Assembly: GCA_964488865.1 (NCBI GenBank)
Contig: CAZAWR010000053.1
Coordinates: 1 to 64,000 of the forward strand
Length of the DNA: 64,000 nucleotides
Reading direction: 5' to 3'
Origin: MWCO01 sp964488865
Lineage (GTDB): Bacteria; Myxococcota_A; Polyangia; Polyangiales; Polyangiaceae
Notes under the pieces: generated by a model
Seen by the model: the letters and a program-made list of their open reading frames with translations, nothing else
Database searches by the model: none
Told to the model about the DNA's origin: nothing
Made by a program: the position numbers and the translations under genes
In this document: piece after piece, positions 50,896 to 59,496 of the stretch
Position numbering within the stretch: the stretch's first letter is position 1
Layout of the letters: each line of letters begins with the position of its first letter

Positions 50896-52161
50896 TCAGC
50901 TCCCCTCAGCCTTCTCGATCAAACACTCCTCCACCTGGTCCGCCAGCGCCGACTCGAACGCTTTCAGGAACTGAGGCTCGACCAGCCGCACGCGAACACG
51001 CCACACGCGCGGGTCTTCGCCGTCCCTCCGAACCTCCGGGGGCTCGCGAAGGACCCGCCAGGGCGATAGCAATGCCACGTCCTGGATGACCCGCCTCGCC
51101 CTCGTCGCACTCGTGCCCTCGGGCACCCTCACAAGCACCTCCACCTGGGGGTGCGCACTCGCCTCCACGCTCACCGGTCCCGAGAGCAAGGCCCGGTTGG
51201 GCACGGAAACAATACGCCCTTCCTGGTCTCGCACCTTCGCTGCCCGCGGGCCGAGGGACTGGATGTCTCCCGCGTATCCGGCCCCGGACACCCACACACC
51301 CGGACGGATTCGTCTCTCCACGAGGATGACCACGCCGGCCAGCAGATCGGGCAGAAAGTCCCGCGCAGACCACCCCGCGGCGGCGGCGGCGGCAAGCGCT
51401 ACCCATAGCAACACTGGCGCGTAAGAGGTGGGGATCCAGCGCGCGATGAACATCAGTCCGAGCACGGCGACCAGCGCACGCAGCGCCATCTGCAGCCCCG
51501 AGAGCAGCCGCGGCACCACGCCTCGGACGGGAAGCCGCTTGCGCCCCAAGCCCACCAGCACGGACGCGCCCGCGGTCACCAGCAACAGCAGGAAGTAGCC
51601 ACCCAGACTGCCACGGTCGGTCAAGCCCAAGGACGGGAGAATCTGATGCAGCAGCGCGTCGCCATCCGGCTGCTCGGGCATCGCCGGAAAGAGCGTCCAA
51701 AGCGGGGATTCCTTGGGCTGTGCCGGCGCGGCAGGGGGCGAAGCCGAAGGGGGGCATACGGGCGCGGCCACCACGGGCGAGCCGGCCGCAAGAGCCGCTT
51801 CCACGACGTCAGGGGCCGCGGTCGCGTCCGTCTCGATCCCCTTGGCCGAACCGCCCTCCGCGTCTTGCTCGTCTGGTGCGTCGACCCCAGCGTCGGTTGT
51901 CCCCGGCGCGTCCGCCTCCAGCCCGGCGTCGGGTAGCTCGGAGACGAGGGAGGCCACCGGCGCAGAGGACGCTGCCGCCACCGGGGCGGACGAGACAGGC
52001 GCGGGGGCCGAGGACACGGGCGCAGACGACACGGGCGCAGACGACACGGGCGCCGGCGCTTCGGACACGGGCGCGCCCGAGGAAGACACGGGGCCTTGTG
52101 CACTTGCGAGCGCTCCCGCCGTCACGATGGCGAGCAGCAGGGCGGCGGTGCTTCGCTTCAT
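50896..52161 (-). CDS. MscS-type mechanosensitive channel with Pro/Ala-rich N-terminal domain
   Basis: The 421-residue inner-membrane protein has a signal peptide (MKRSTAALLLAIVTAGALAS), about 120 residues of Pro/Ala/Ser/Val repeats (APVSSAPVSS), and three membrane helices (GYFLLLLVTAGASVLVGL; ALRALVAVLGLMFIARW; the pore helix LLWVALAAAAAAGWSARDFL). The MscS beta domain follows with ERRIRPGVWVSG and VSVPNRALLSG. These channels open under membrane tension and release ions. ATGA overlap with the fusion gene; GGAGGTG upstream of the ATG. It is the last gene of the ion-transport operon. Confidence 0.92.
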   Translation of the reverse strand: MKRSTAALLLAIVTAGALASAQGPVSSSGAPVSEAPAPVSSAPVSSAPVSSAPAPVSSAPVAAASSAPVASLVSELPDAGLEADAPGTTDAGVDAPDEQDAEGGSAKGIETDATAAPDVVEAALAAGSPVVAAPVCPPSASPPAAPAQPKESPLWTLFPAMPEQPDGDALLHQILPSLGLTDRGSLGGYFLLLLVTAGASVLVGLGRKRLPVRGVVPRLLSGLQMALRALVAVLGLMFIARWIPTSYAPVLLWVALAAAAAAGWSARDFLPDLLAGVVILVERRIRPGVWVSGAGYAGDIQSLGPRAAKVRDQEGRIVSVPNRALLSGPVSVEASAHPQVEVLVRVPEGTSATRARRVIQDVALLSPWRVLREPPEVRRDGEDPRVWRVRVRLVEPQFLKAFESALADQVEECLIEKAEGS

Positions 52162-55100
52162 GCCACCCACCTCCGGTCCTCCATCACGCGGACGACGGTT
52201 CCCCGCAGCGGAACCACGATCCGATAGCGTCCCTCGCTGCTGTGGAGCAGTCCCCAGTGGACGAGGCGCGCCAGGTGCGCCTCGGCTTGGTCGCGAGTCG
52301 TGCGAAACAGCGACGCATGAATGTCCGGGTCGGTCCAGCCATTGCGCGAGATTTGCCAGAGCGTGAGCAGCGCGTCTTCGGGCAGCTGCCGCAGGGCGGT
52401 CAGAGGCGGAGAAGGCACCGGTCCCATCCGCACGACCGAGCCGTCCTCGTCTACCTTCTTCACCGAGGCCATCCACAGCTGGAGCGCGTCGCGGATGAGC
52501 CCCCCGGACGCTTCGTGCAAGTCGCGGAACCACGCTTGCCGTGTCCTCTTGCCCAGAAGGCGACGGCTCAACTCCCACGCAAATCCACCCTGCGCGGCAG
52601 CGCCGAACGCGAGGTCATAGCCACTCATGCCATGACGCGCCAGCACGGCCGCCTCGAGTTGCTCGACGTCGAAGGGCTCGAGGTCGACCACGGTGGGGAA
52701 GGCGTCGCGGATGGGGGAGAGGGTCGCGGCGAAGTCCCACACCAGGCTGTCGGCGCGCAGGAGCCACGCGTTGCGGCCTGCATCCGCCACCACGCCGGCC
52801 ACGAACCTGCGCAGCGGCTCGATGCCCCCGGGCCGAGCGGACACGAGCCAGTGAAAGCCGCCCACGGTGATGAGGCGCCGCTCTCGAGGCGTGGCGAACC
52901 ACCGCTCGACGTCCTGCACGGTCGTGGGGCCCTGGAAGGTCCAGGATTCGGGCTTCGCCCCGTCCACGCCGCGCACGATCGCGTTGGCCACGGCGCCCTT
53001 GCCGACACCGTCGGGACCCAGGAGCGCGACGGCTCGCAGGTGCTGGGCACCGATGCCGGAGAGCACGCGGCGCGCGCGCTGGATGGAGTCGGTGCGTCCG
53101 ACGAGCAGGTCGCCGGCCTCGAGGGCCTGGGCGGAGAACAGCCTGCGGTAGACGAGGGGAAGGTGCTCCAGCGCCCCGGGGGCGCGGGCAAAGGCGTTGG
53201 GCTCGACAAGCGCATCTTCTTCCGAAGCCGGGAGTCCCAGGTACCTGCGCGTCTTCTCGATGCGATTGCCGCCGACCGCGGCACGCACGATCGACCTGAC
53301 TTCCCGCTTTGCTCGCTTGAGCAGCGTGGGCAGACGACGAGCTCGCTCGAGCCACAAGCGGCCGTCGGCGCCGCGCGCGAGCCGGGACCGCAGCTCCGCG
53401 ACTTTCCCTTCCACGAGCTGCCAGCGGAGCTCTTCCAGCCCGCCGACCACGGCGTGGTGAACACCGTTCTGCGCGTCCTCTCCCCAGCTCGCGGAGGCCC
53501 CCTGCAGCTCCGCCAGCCGCGCCCGGCTCCGTTGCCAGGCCCCGAGAATCATCTCGCGCACCAGCGTCCGCGTCTCCAGCGGCACCGGCTCGTTCTGGTA
53601 CTCCTCCACCTCGGCCACGGCCACCTCGACGTTGAACGAGATGCGCCGGTCGAGCTCTTCCACCGCGGCCGCCGTGGGTTGCACCGACGCGGCCAGCTCG
53701 CGCATCAAGTGCACGAGCTTCGGGGAGACATGCGCTTCCACGTGGTCCTGGACGAGTCGTCGGAAGGGCACCTCGACGACCGGCACGGACGGGGGGATGC
53801 GCCAGTCCCCCCGCGCCGGACGTCCGGAGGGGATCTTGTACCGGTCGGTGAGCGCGCGGGATGCGCGCGCCACGTTGTCGAGTAGGGGCGTGACCACGTG
53901 CTCGTTGGTGATCTGGTCGCGCAGCAGCAGCGACGCGCGGACCGCCTCGGACACGACGCGTTCGAGGGGCTTCGCCTCTTCGCGAATGGCCGCGGCCAGG
54001 TCCTCGCCACTGAGGTTCGCGTCGAAGGTCGTCTCGTAGCGCTGGATGGCCTCCTCGAGCGCCGCGGTGATGCGCACGAGCTGGTGGTGCGCGCGGCCGT
54101 CGAGGGAGCGACGCAGGTCGGAAGCGAACGTGTGGACGGCATCCTCGATGTGGCCTTCGAGGCTCCCCATCTCGAGCTCCAAGGCGAGCAAGGAGTATTG
54201 AGAGGCGCTGACCTGCCGCGCCTGGGCGAACCCTTCCGTGAGGCGCTTTCTCGCGCGCTCGCGCTCGCCGTGGACCCGGCTGAACCGTCGCGTGTGGTTC
54301 GGCAGATCGAGGGTGCTCATGGTGGAAGCTTCGTGCTTGATGGCCTGGCACGCGGCCCCGAGGATGGTGGCCGTGCGGGTGTCGCCATCCTCCACGATCA
54401 CATTCACTTCCTTTATGGCCGACGCGATCTCCGCCTCGAACGAGCGGCGAAGCGCTGCCAGGTGCGATCGCAGCTCCGGGTCATCCCCGCCTTGGGGGAA
54501 ACGCTGTGCCAGCTCGAGATACCCGTGCGATGCCGCGTCGAACAGATCGCGCGTGCGATCCACCAGCTGCCTCTCCGCGTCGATGAGCAACGCGGCGACG
54601 CCCTCGACCTGCGCGGGAAGCTTGCCCACGAGGTGGTATCGGACCAGCGTGCCCATGGCAACACTGCGTGAGGGCTCGGTCCCATCGGTGAACGAGGCCC
54701 ACCTTCGACGAACCCGCAAGCCCATGCGCAGCAAGGCGCGCGGCGTGCTCTCGCCCCCGGGGTGCTCGAAGGACACGCTCTCGTACGGGGCCTCCACGAA
54801 CTCCGGTGCGTCCTCCACGATCTGGTCCACCGCATCGAGGATCTGGGTGGGCAACCACTTATCCGAACCGATGCGAGCGCCCCGCGCCAGCACGGCAGCC
54901 CCCCAGCGCTCCGCCAGCTCCGAGCGCTCCACGCGCATCGCGTCCGACGTGGTTTCCCCGGACTCTTGGCTCGTGACCATGCGGTTCGAGACGAGCCGGT
55001 GGTGACGCAGCAGCTCCATGCGAAGCTGCCGGAGGTACGCGTGCGCATCCTTTCGAAAGGCTTCGAGACGCCCGCTCACCACGTCGCGGGAGAGGGCTTG

Positions 55101-56660
55101 CATGTCGGCCTCGAGCTCACCCAGCCAGCGGTTGAGCTCCGGGGAAGCGAGCTTCGGCGGCTTGCCCCATGGGTTGCCGGGACGTTCCTTGCGTGTCCAG
55201 GGCTTCACGCCGCGTGCGCTCGGCGGCGCCTCGTCCGGTACTGCCTCCACGGGCTCGAGGTCCGAAACCTCTTGGCCACGAACGGCGCTCGCGGGAAGCT
55301 CTCCCGCGCGGCCCAGCATGTGGCGGAAGATCGCGGGCCCGGCCAGCTCGTTGAGCACGAGGGTCGCAGCCGTCAGCGCGACGATCGCGTCGCCCAGCGC
55401 GCCCATGGATGACTCCGCCACGAGGACGAGGGAAACCGCCACGCCCCCCTGCGGCACGAAACCCGCCCAGGCGTATCGCACGACGCTGGGGTCCGCGCGA
55501 CCCATCCGCCCCCCGGCCGCCACGCCCACCCGCAGGGCCGCAGCGCGCAACAACACGATCGCGATCGCGTGCGGCAGGACCCCGATCACCAGGTCGAGGC
55601 GGATGGCCGCACCGAGCATCGCGAAGACCAGCAAGTACAGCGGGGTGGACATCTTCACCACCTCGCGTACGAGCTTCTCGCCGTGTTCCGACGAGCTCGC
55701 CAGGACCATTCCTGCAGGCAGAAGCACCCACACCGGGGACATGCCGAACCGGTTCGCAATGAACGTGACGAGGACGACCACGCCAACCAGGAACAGGGAC
55801 ACCTCCCGTCGCACCTGATGGACGTACAGGGACATGGCGCCGCCCACCAGCAATCCGGCGGCCAGGCCCAGACCCATGTGCAGCGACGCCTGCGTCGACG
55901 GTCCGGTGTCCCACGACGTGCCGGGCGAGCGGGCCATCCAGTGGAGCGCAGCCACCACCACGGCGACGGCTCCTACTTCCTTGAGCGCGACGTTGGCGAG
56001 CACCACGCGCGCTACGGGCCCGCGCGCGCCCGTACCGTGAAGCACGGCCAGGGTGGCTGCGGGCGACCCCGACAGGCACAGGCCGGCCAAGACCGCACCG
56101 AAGCCGAGGACGGTCGTAGTACCGACGCCAGCCAGCCCCGGAACGGTCACGTAGGGAAGCCCGAGTCCTTGCACCGTGGCCCACAACGCCATGATCACGA
56201 GGACGCTCAGCGCATGTCCGCCGAAGATGCCGCCGATGGGGCGAGCCAGGCCACGAAGCGCGTCCAGGCGAAGGAGGCCGCCCGCGGTCAACGCGATCAG
56301 ACCGATGGCCACCTGCTGGAACGGCGAGAGCAGGTCGATCGCGGCGTTGCCCAGGATCGGCCACGACAGCGGGGCCACCATCCACGCGGCAGGCAGGGTG
56401 GAGCGCAGCGATTCGCCTAGCAGGATGCCCGCCACGAGGTAGCCCGTGATGGCGGGAAGGCGCAGACCCACGGCAAGCTGTCCGAGCGTGAACGCCGCGA
56501 TCAGGGCGAAGCCCACGCCCAACAGGGCGGTCTGTCCCGTCCCGATCATCCCCGGCAGCAACCGGTCCGTCGCCCAGACCCCGAAGCCCAGCAAGGCCAC
56601 GATGACGAGCTTGCGAAGCACGCCTTCGGACACGGCAGTAGGGCGAGGGTGGTCCATCAT
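52158..56660 (-). CDS. CPA2-type antiporter domain fused to P-loop NTPase and winged helix
   Basis: The 1,500-residue protein starts with a CPA2 (KefC/Na+:H+ exchanger) membrane domain (about 1-455; LPAITGYLVAGILLGESL, FVPQGGVAVSLVLVAES). A long helical, partly coiled-coil region (about 470-1,140) is followed by a P-loop NTPase (Walker A GPDGVGKGA near 1,211) and a winged-helix tail (about 1,405-1,495, LTLWQISRNGWTDPDIHASL). Two oddities are seen: at the ion site near 225 LKEVGAV stands where KefC has FQDIAAI, and the Walker B region is VGGFHWL where AAA_16-type proteins have DDLHW. It probably senses or binds nucleotide rather than hydrolysing strongly. It sits between trkH and the MscS gene, overlapping each by 4 bp. 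I know no named family with this order. Confidence 0.88.
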   Translation of the reverse strand: MMDHPRPTAVSEGVLRKLVIVALLGFGVWATDRLLPGMIGTGQTALLGVGFALIAAFTLGQLAVGLRLPAITGYLVAGILLGESLRSTLPAAWMVAPLSWPILGNAAIDLLSPFQQVAIGLIALTAGGLLRLDALRGLARPIGGIFGGHALSVLVIMALWATVQGLGLPYVTVPGLAGVGTTTVLGFGAVLAGLCLSGSPAATLAVLHGTGARGPVARVVLANVALKEVGAVAVVVAALHWMARSPGTSWDTGPSTQASLHMGLGLAAGLLVGGAMSLYVHQVRREVSLFLVGVVVLVTFIANRFGMSPVWVLLPAGMVLASSSEHGEKLVREVVKMSTPLYLLVFAMLGAAIRLDLVIGVLPHAIAIVLLRAAALRVGVAAGGRMGRADPSVVRYAWAGFVPQGGVAVSLVLVAESSMGALGDAIVALTAATLVLNELAGPAIFRHMLGRAGELPASAVRGQEVSDLEPVEAVPDEAPPSARGVKPWTRKERPGNPWGKPPKLASPELNRWLGELEADMQALSRDVVSGRLEAFRKDAHAYLRQLRMELLRHHRLVSNRMVTSQESGETTSDAMRVERSELAERWGAAVLARGARIGSDKWLPTQILDAVDQIVEDAPEFVEAPYESVSFEHPGGESTPRALLRMGLRVRRRWASFTDGTEPSRSVAMGTLVRYHLVGKLPAQVEGVAALLIDAERQLVDRTRDLFDAASHGYLELAQRFPQGGDDPELRSHLAALRRSFEAEIASAIKEVNVIVEDGDTRTATILGAACQAIKHEASTMSTLDLPNHTRRFSRVHGERERARKRLTEGFAQARQVSASQYSLLALELEMGSLEGHIEDAVHTFASDLRRSLDGRAHHQLVRITAALEEAIQRYETTFDANLSGEDLAAAIREEAKPLERVVSEAVRASLLLRDQITNEHVVTPLLDNVARASRALTDRYKIPSGRPARGDWRIPPSVPVVEVPFRRLVQDHVEAHVSPKLVHLMRELAASVQPTAAAVEELDRRISFNVEVAVAEVEEYQNEPVPLETRTLVREMILGAWQRSRARLAELQGASASWGEDAQNGVHHAVVGGLEELRWQLVEGKVAELRSRLARGADGRLWLERARRLPTLLKRAKREVRSIVRAAVGGNRIEKTRRYLGLPASEEDALVEPNAFARAPGALEHLPLVYRRLFSAQALEAGDLLVGRTDSIQRARRVLSGIGAQHLRAVALLGPDGVGKGAVANAIVRGVDGAKPESWTFQGPTTVQDVERWFATPRERRLITVGGFHWLVSARPGGIEPLRRFVAGVVADAGRNAWLLRADSLVWDFAATLSPIRDAFPTVVDLEPFDVEQLEAAVLARHGMSGYDLAFGAAAQGGFAWELSRRLLGKRTRQAWFRDLHEASGGLIRDALQLWMASVKKVDEDGSVVRMGPVPSPPLTALRQLPEDALLTLWQISRNGWTDPDIHASLFRTTRDQAEAHLARLVHWGLLHSSEGRYRIVVPLRGTVVRVMEDRRWVA

Positions 56661-58153
56661 CGCTTCCAGAAGTCAGGGATGAACAGCGCAAAGATCGTGA
56701 AGAACTCGAGGCGGCCCAGGATCATCGCCAGGGAGAACAGGAGCTTGGACAGGGCCGAGTAGCCGGCGAAATGGTCGGCCTCTGCGTAGAATGGCGATGG
56801 TCCGATGTTCGAAAGGCACGTCAACGTCGCCCCGAAGGACGTGACTGCCGGGATCTTCTCCACGTACGTCACCACCAGCACGCAGGCGGCCATGCACCCC
56901 ATGAACACCACGAAGAACACCGCCACGTCCGACAGCACCGCCGAGGGAACGCGCTTGGCGTCCATGCGGATGACCTGGATCACGTTGGGGCTGAAGGCTG
57001 TCCGGATCTGAGCGACACCGACCTTTGCGAGCAACACGATTCGCTCCACCTTGATGCCGCCCGCGGTCGATCCCGAGCATCCCCCTACAAACATCAGCAA
57101 CACCAACACGGTCACGGCGAACGAGGGGTACTTCATGTACGCGTCCGTTCCGTACCCCGTCGACGTGACGAAGGAGGCAACCTGGAAGACGGCGTACCGG
57201 AACGCCTGGACCACGGACCCGTGCAAGGAGGTGATACTCGCGGTCAGGATGAGGGTGGTCGAGGCCACGAGCAGAACGTAGAGGCGGAACTCGGCGGAGC
57301 GCAGGAACCCGCGGAGCGTGCGGCCACGAATGGCAGCGTAGTACAGGCTGAAGTTGGTGCCCGCCAAGAGCATGAACGCCGCGATGACCATCTCGATCGC
57401 GGGGCTGTCGAACGCGGCGACGGAGGCGTCGCGTGTGGAGAACCCGCCGGTCGACATCGTGGTCATGGCGTGACAGAGAGACTCGAAGGGCGACATGCCC
57501 AGGGCCCAGAGCAGGGCCGTCTGCGCGAGTGTGAACAGCAGGTAGGCGCGCCAGAGGAACGACGATGTGTCCGCGATGCGGGGTTGGAGGCCTTCCGAGA
57601 TGGCGCCCGGGGCCTCGCCCTGGAACATGAACTTCGCGCCCACCCCCACGTTCGGGAAGATGGCGACGAAGAGCACGACGATGCCCATGCCGCCCAGCCA
57701 CTGGGTGACGGAGCGCCAGAGCAGCAAGGGTTTTTGCAGCCGGGCCTCGATGTCGGTGATGACGGTTGCCCCGGTGGTGGTGAAGCCGCTGACCGCCTCG
57801 AAGATGCCGTCGGCGGGGGACATGCGCGCCGCGAACACGTAGGGAAGGGCGCCGAACACGCTGCAGGCCGCCCAGATGACGGCCACGGCGAAGATGGCCT
57901 CGCGTCGGGACAGCGAAGCGACGGCGCTGCTGCGTCCGTACCAGCGCAGCAGAGCTCCCGCGAGCACGGCGATGGCGGCGGAGATCACGAGGGCGATGGC
58001 CTGGGTCCAGTCTTCGGGGACGTCCCCCGTTTTCGAGAAGATGGCCGAGGCGAGCCCCACGACGGCGCACAGGAGCATGGCGATTCCGATGCCGACGACC
58101 ACGGCGCCGACAGGCCGTCCCACGCCTCGCCAGATGCTCGCCCAGCGGCTCAT
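56657..58153 (-). CDS. trkH: TrkH potassium uptake channel subunit
   Basis: TrkH imports K+ across the inner membrane, gated by TrkA. The 498-residue protein has the four half-membrane pore loops with filter Gly: GFTTTGATVI, MTTMSTGGFSTRDAS, TSTGYGTDAY and CLSNIGPSPF. VGGCSGSTAGGIKVERI and the terminal ALFIPDFWKR are also standard. It overlaps trkA and the fusion gene by 4 bp each (ATGA), so translation is coupled in the order trkA-trkH-fusion. Length is normal. Confidence 0.97.
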   Translation of the reverse strand: MSRWASIWRGVGRPVGAVVVGIGIAMLLCAVVGLASAIFSKTGDVPEDWTQAIALVISAAIAVLAGALLRWYGRSSAVASLSRREAIFAVAVIWAACSVFGALPYVFAARMSPADGIFEAVSGFTTTGATVITDIEARLQKPLLLWRSVTQWLGGMGIVVLFVAIFPNVGVGAKFMFQGEAPGAISEGLQPRIADTSSFLWRAYLLFTLAQTALLWALGMSPFESLCHAMTTMSTGGFSTRDASVAAFDSPAIEMVIAAFMLLAGTNFSLYYAAIRGRTLRGFLRSAEFRLYVLLVASTTLILTASITSLHGSVVQAFRYAVFQVASFVTSTGYGTDAYMKYPSFAVTVLVLLMFVGGCSGSTAGGIKVERIVLLAKVGVAQIRTAFSPNVIQVIRMDAKRVPSAVLSDVAVFFVVFMGCMAACVLVVTYVEKIPAVTSFGATLTCLSNIGPSPFYAEADHFAGYSALSKLLFSLAMILGRLEFFTIFALFIPDFWKR

Positions 58154-59493
58154 AAGATCCTCGGTCGGAAGATGCGTTCCACGGAGGCGCGAACCGAAGC
58201 CAGGGTCAGGACGATGACGGTGTCGCCGGAGCGCACGACGTCGTCGCCGCTGGGGATGACGACCTGATCGTTGTGGACGATGCCGGCGAGCAAGGCGCCG
58301 CGCGGGAACTTGAGGCGTCGCAGGGGCACGCCCAGGGCCCGGGCCCCGTCGCGCGCCTTGAACTCCAGCACCTCCGCCTTGCCGTTCTCCAGCTGCGTCA
58401 AGCTCTGCAGCTCCGACTCGCGGCAGTAGCGCATGATGTGGTCCGAAGCGACGACGCTCGGGGAAAGGACGATGTCGATGCCGAGCTGGCGGTAGATGGG
58501 CTGGTAGTCACCGCGTTGCACGAGAGAGGCGACGCGGCTCGCTCCCGCCTGGCGCGCCAGCAGCGCTGCCATCAGGTTCACCTCGTCCTGCTGGGTCACG
58601 GCGGCCACCAGGTCGAAGCTCCCCACTTCCTCCTGCCTGAGCAGCTGCATGTCGGTGCCGTCGCCGTGCACCACCACCACGCCTTCCAGGTCCGTGGCGA
58701 GGTTTTCGGCGCGGGCCCGCGACGACTCGATGATCATCACCTTCGCGCAGCGGCCGGCGAGGAAGGTCGCGAGCGACTGCCCGATCACCCCCCCACCGAT
58801 GATGCACACCCGGTTCGCCTCCCTGCGCGACGTGAACAGGTCCTGCGCTTCCATCACGTCTTCCGCGCGCCCGATCAGGTAGATGCGATCCTGCTCGAGC
58901 AGGACGTCGGCGCCGCCGGGGACGAACAACTCGCCGCTTCGCACCACGGCGGCCACCAGGGTCTGTCGTGGGAGCTGCATCTTCGCCAGCGGCTTGTTGA
59001 GCATCCGCGTGCGCTCCCCCAGCTCGACCTGCACCAGCTCGATCCGCTCGTTGGCGAGGTTGATCACGTCGAGCGCGCCGTGCGATCGCGCGATCTTGGC
59101 AAGCTCCTGCGCCACAAGCACCCGCGGGTTGACCACCACGTCCACTCCGAGCAGGCCGTATTGCACCGCATCCACGCGCGTCGCCCACGCCGCGCTCTGC
59201 GCACGCGCGATGACCCGCTTGGCCCCCATCGTCTTTGCCGTCAACGCAGACACCAGGTTGAGCTCGTCGTGGTCCGTCACCGCCACCACCAGGTCACTCT
59301 TCGCCGCTCCTGCGCGCTCCAGCGTCTCCCGCGTCCCCCCGAACCCGTGCAGGGTCATCACGTCGAAGTGGTCTTCCGCGTACTGCACCGCCGCCAGGTC
59401 CTTGTCGATCGCAACCACGTCGTGCCCTTCACGCTCCAGCACCTCCAGCAGATGGCGACCGACTTGTCCCAGACCGATGACCACGATGTGCAT
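58150..59493 (-). CDS. trkA: TrkA regulatory subunit
   Basis: TrkA is the peripheral ring that binds NAD(H)/ATP and gates TrkH. The 447-residue protein is a double RCK repeat. The first Rossmann domain is MHIVVIGLGQVGRHLLEVLE with AVTDHDELNLVSAL. The second is VCIIGGGVIGQSLATFLA with HGDGTDMQLLRQEEVGS and AVTQQDEVNLMAAL. Each is followed by a RCK-C domain (for example VPLRRLKFPRGALLAGI). It lies 3 bp after the antiporter-like gene and overlaps trkH by 4 bp. Confidence 0.97.
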   Translation of the reverse strand: MHIVVIGLGQVGRHLLEVLEREGHDVVAIDKDLAAVQYAEDHFDVMTLHGFGGTRETLERAGAAKSDLVVAVTDHDELNLVSALTAKTMGAKRVIARAQSAAWATRVDAVQYGLLGVDVVVNPRVLVAQELAKIARSHGALDVINLANERIELVQVELGERTRMLNKPLAKMQLPRQTLVAAVVRSGELFVPGGADVLLEQDRIYLIGRAEDVMEAQDLFTSRREANRVCIIGGGVIGQSLATFLAGRCAKVMIIESSRARAENLATDLEGVVVVHGDGTDMQLLRQEEVGSFDLVAAVTQQDEVNLMAALLARQAGASRVASLVQRGDYQPIYRQLGIDIVLSPSVVASDHIMRYCRESELQSLTQLENGKAEVLEFKARDGARALGVPLRRLKFPRGALLAGIVHNDQVVIPSGDDVVRSGDTVIVLTLASVRASVERIFRPRIL

Positions 59494-59496
59494 GGC

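Noticed and set aside
51720..53885. 721-residue plus-strand frame across the fusion and MscS genes
   Set aside because: Antisense to two well-supported genes and low in coding character.
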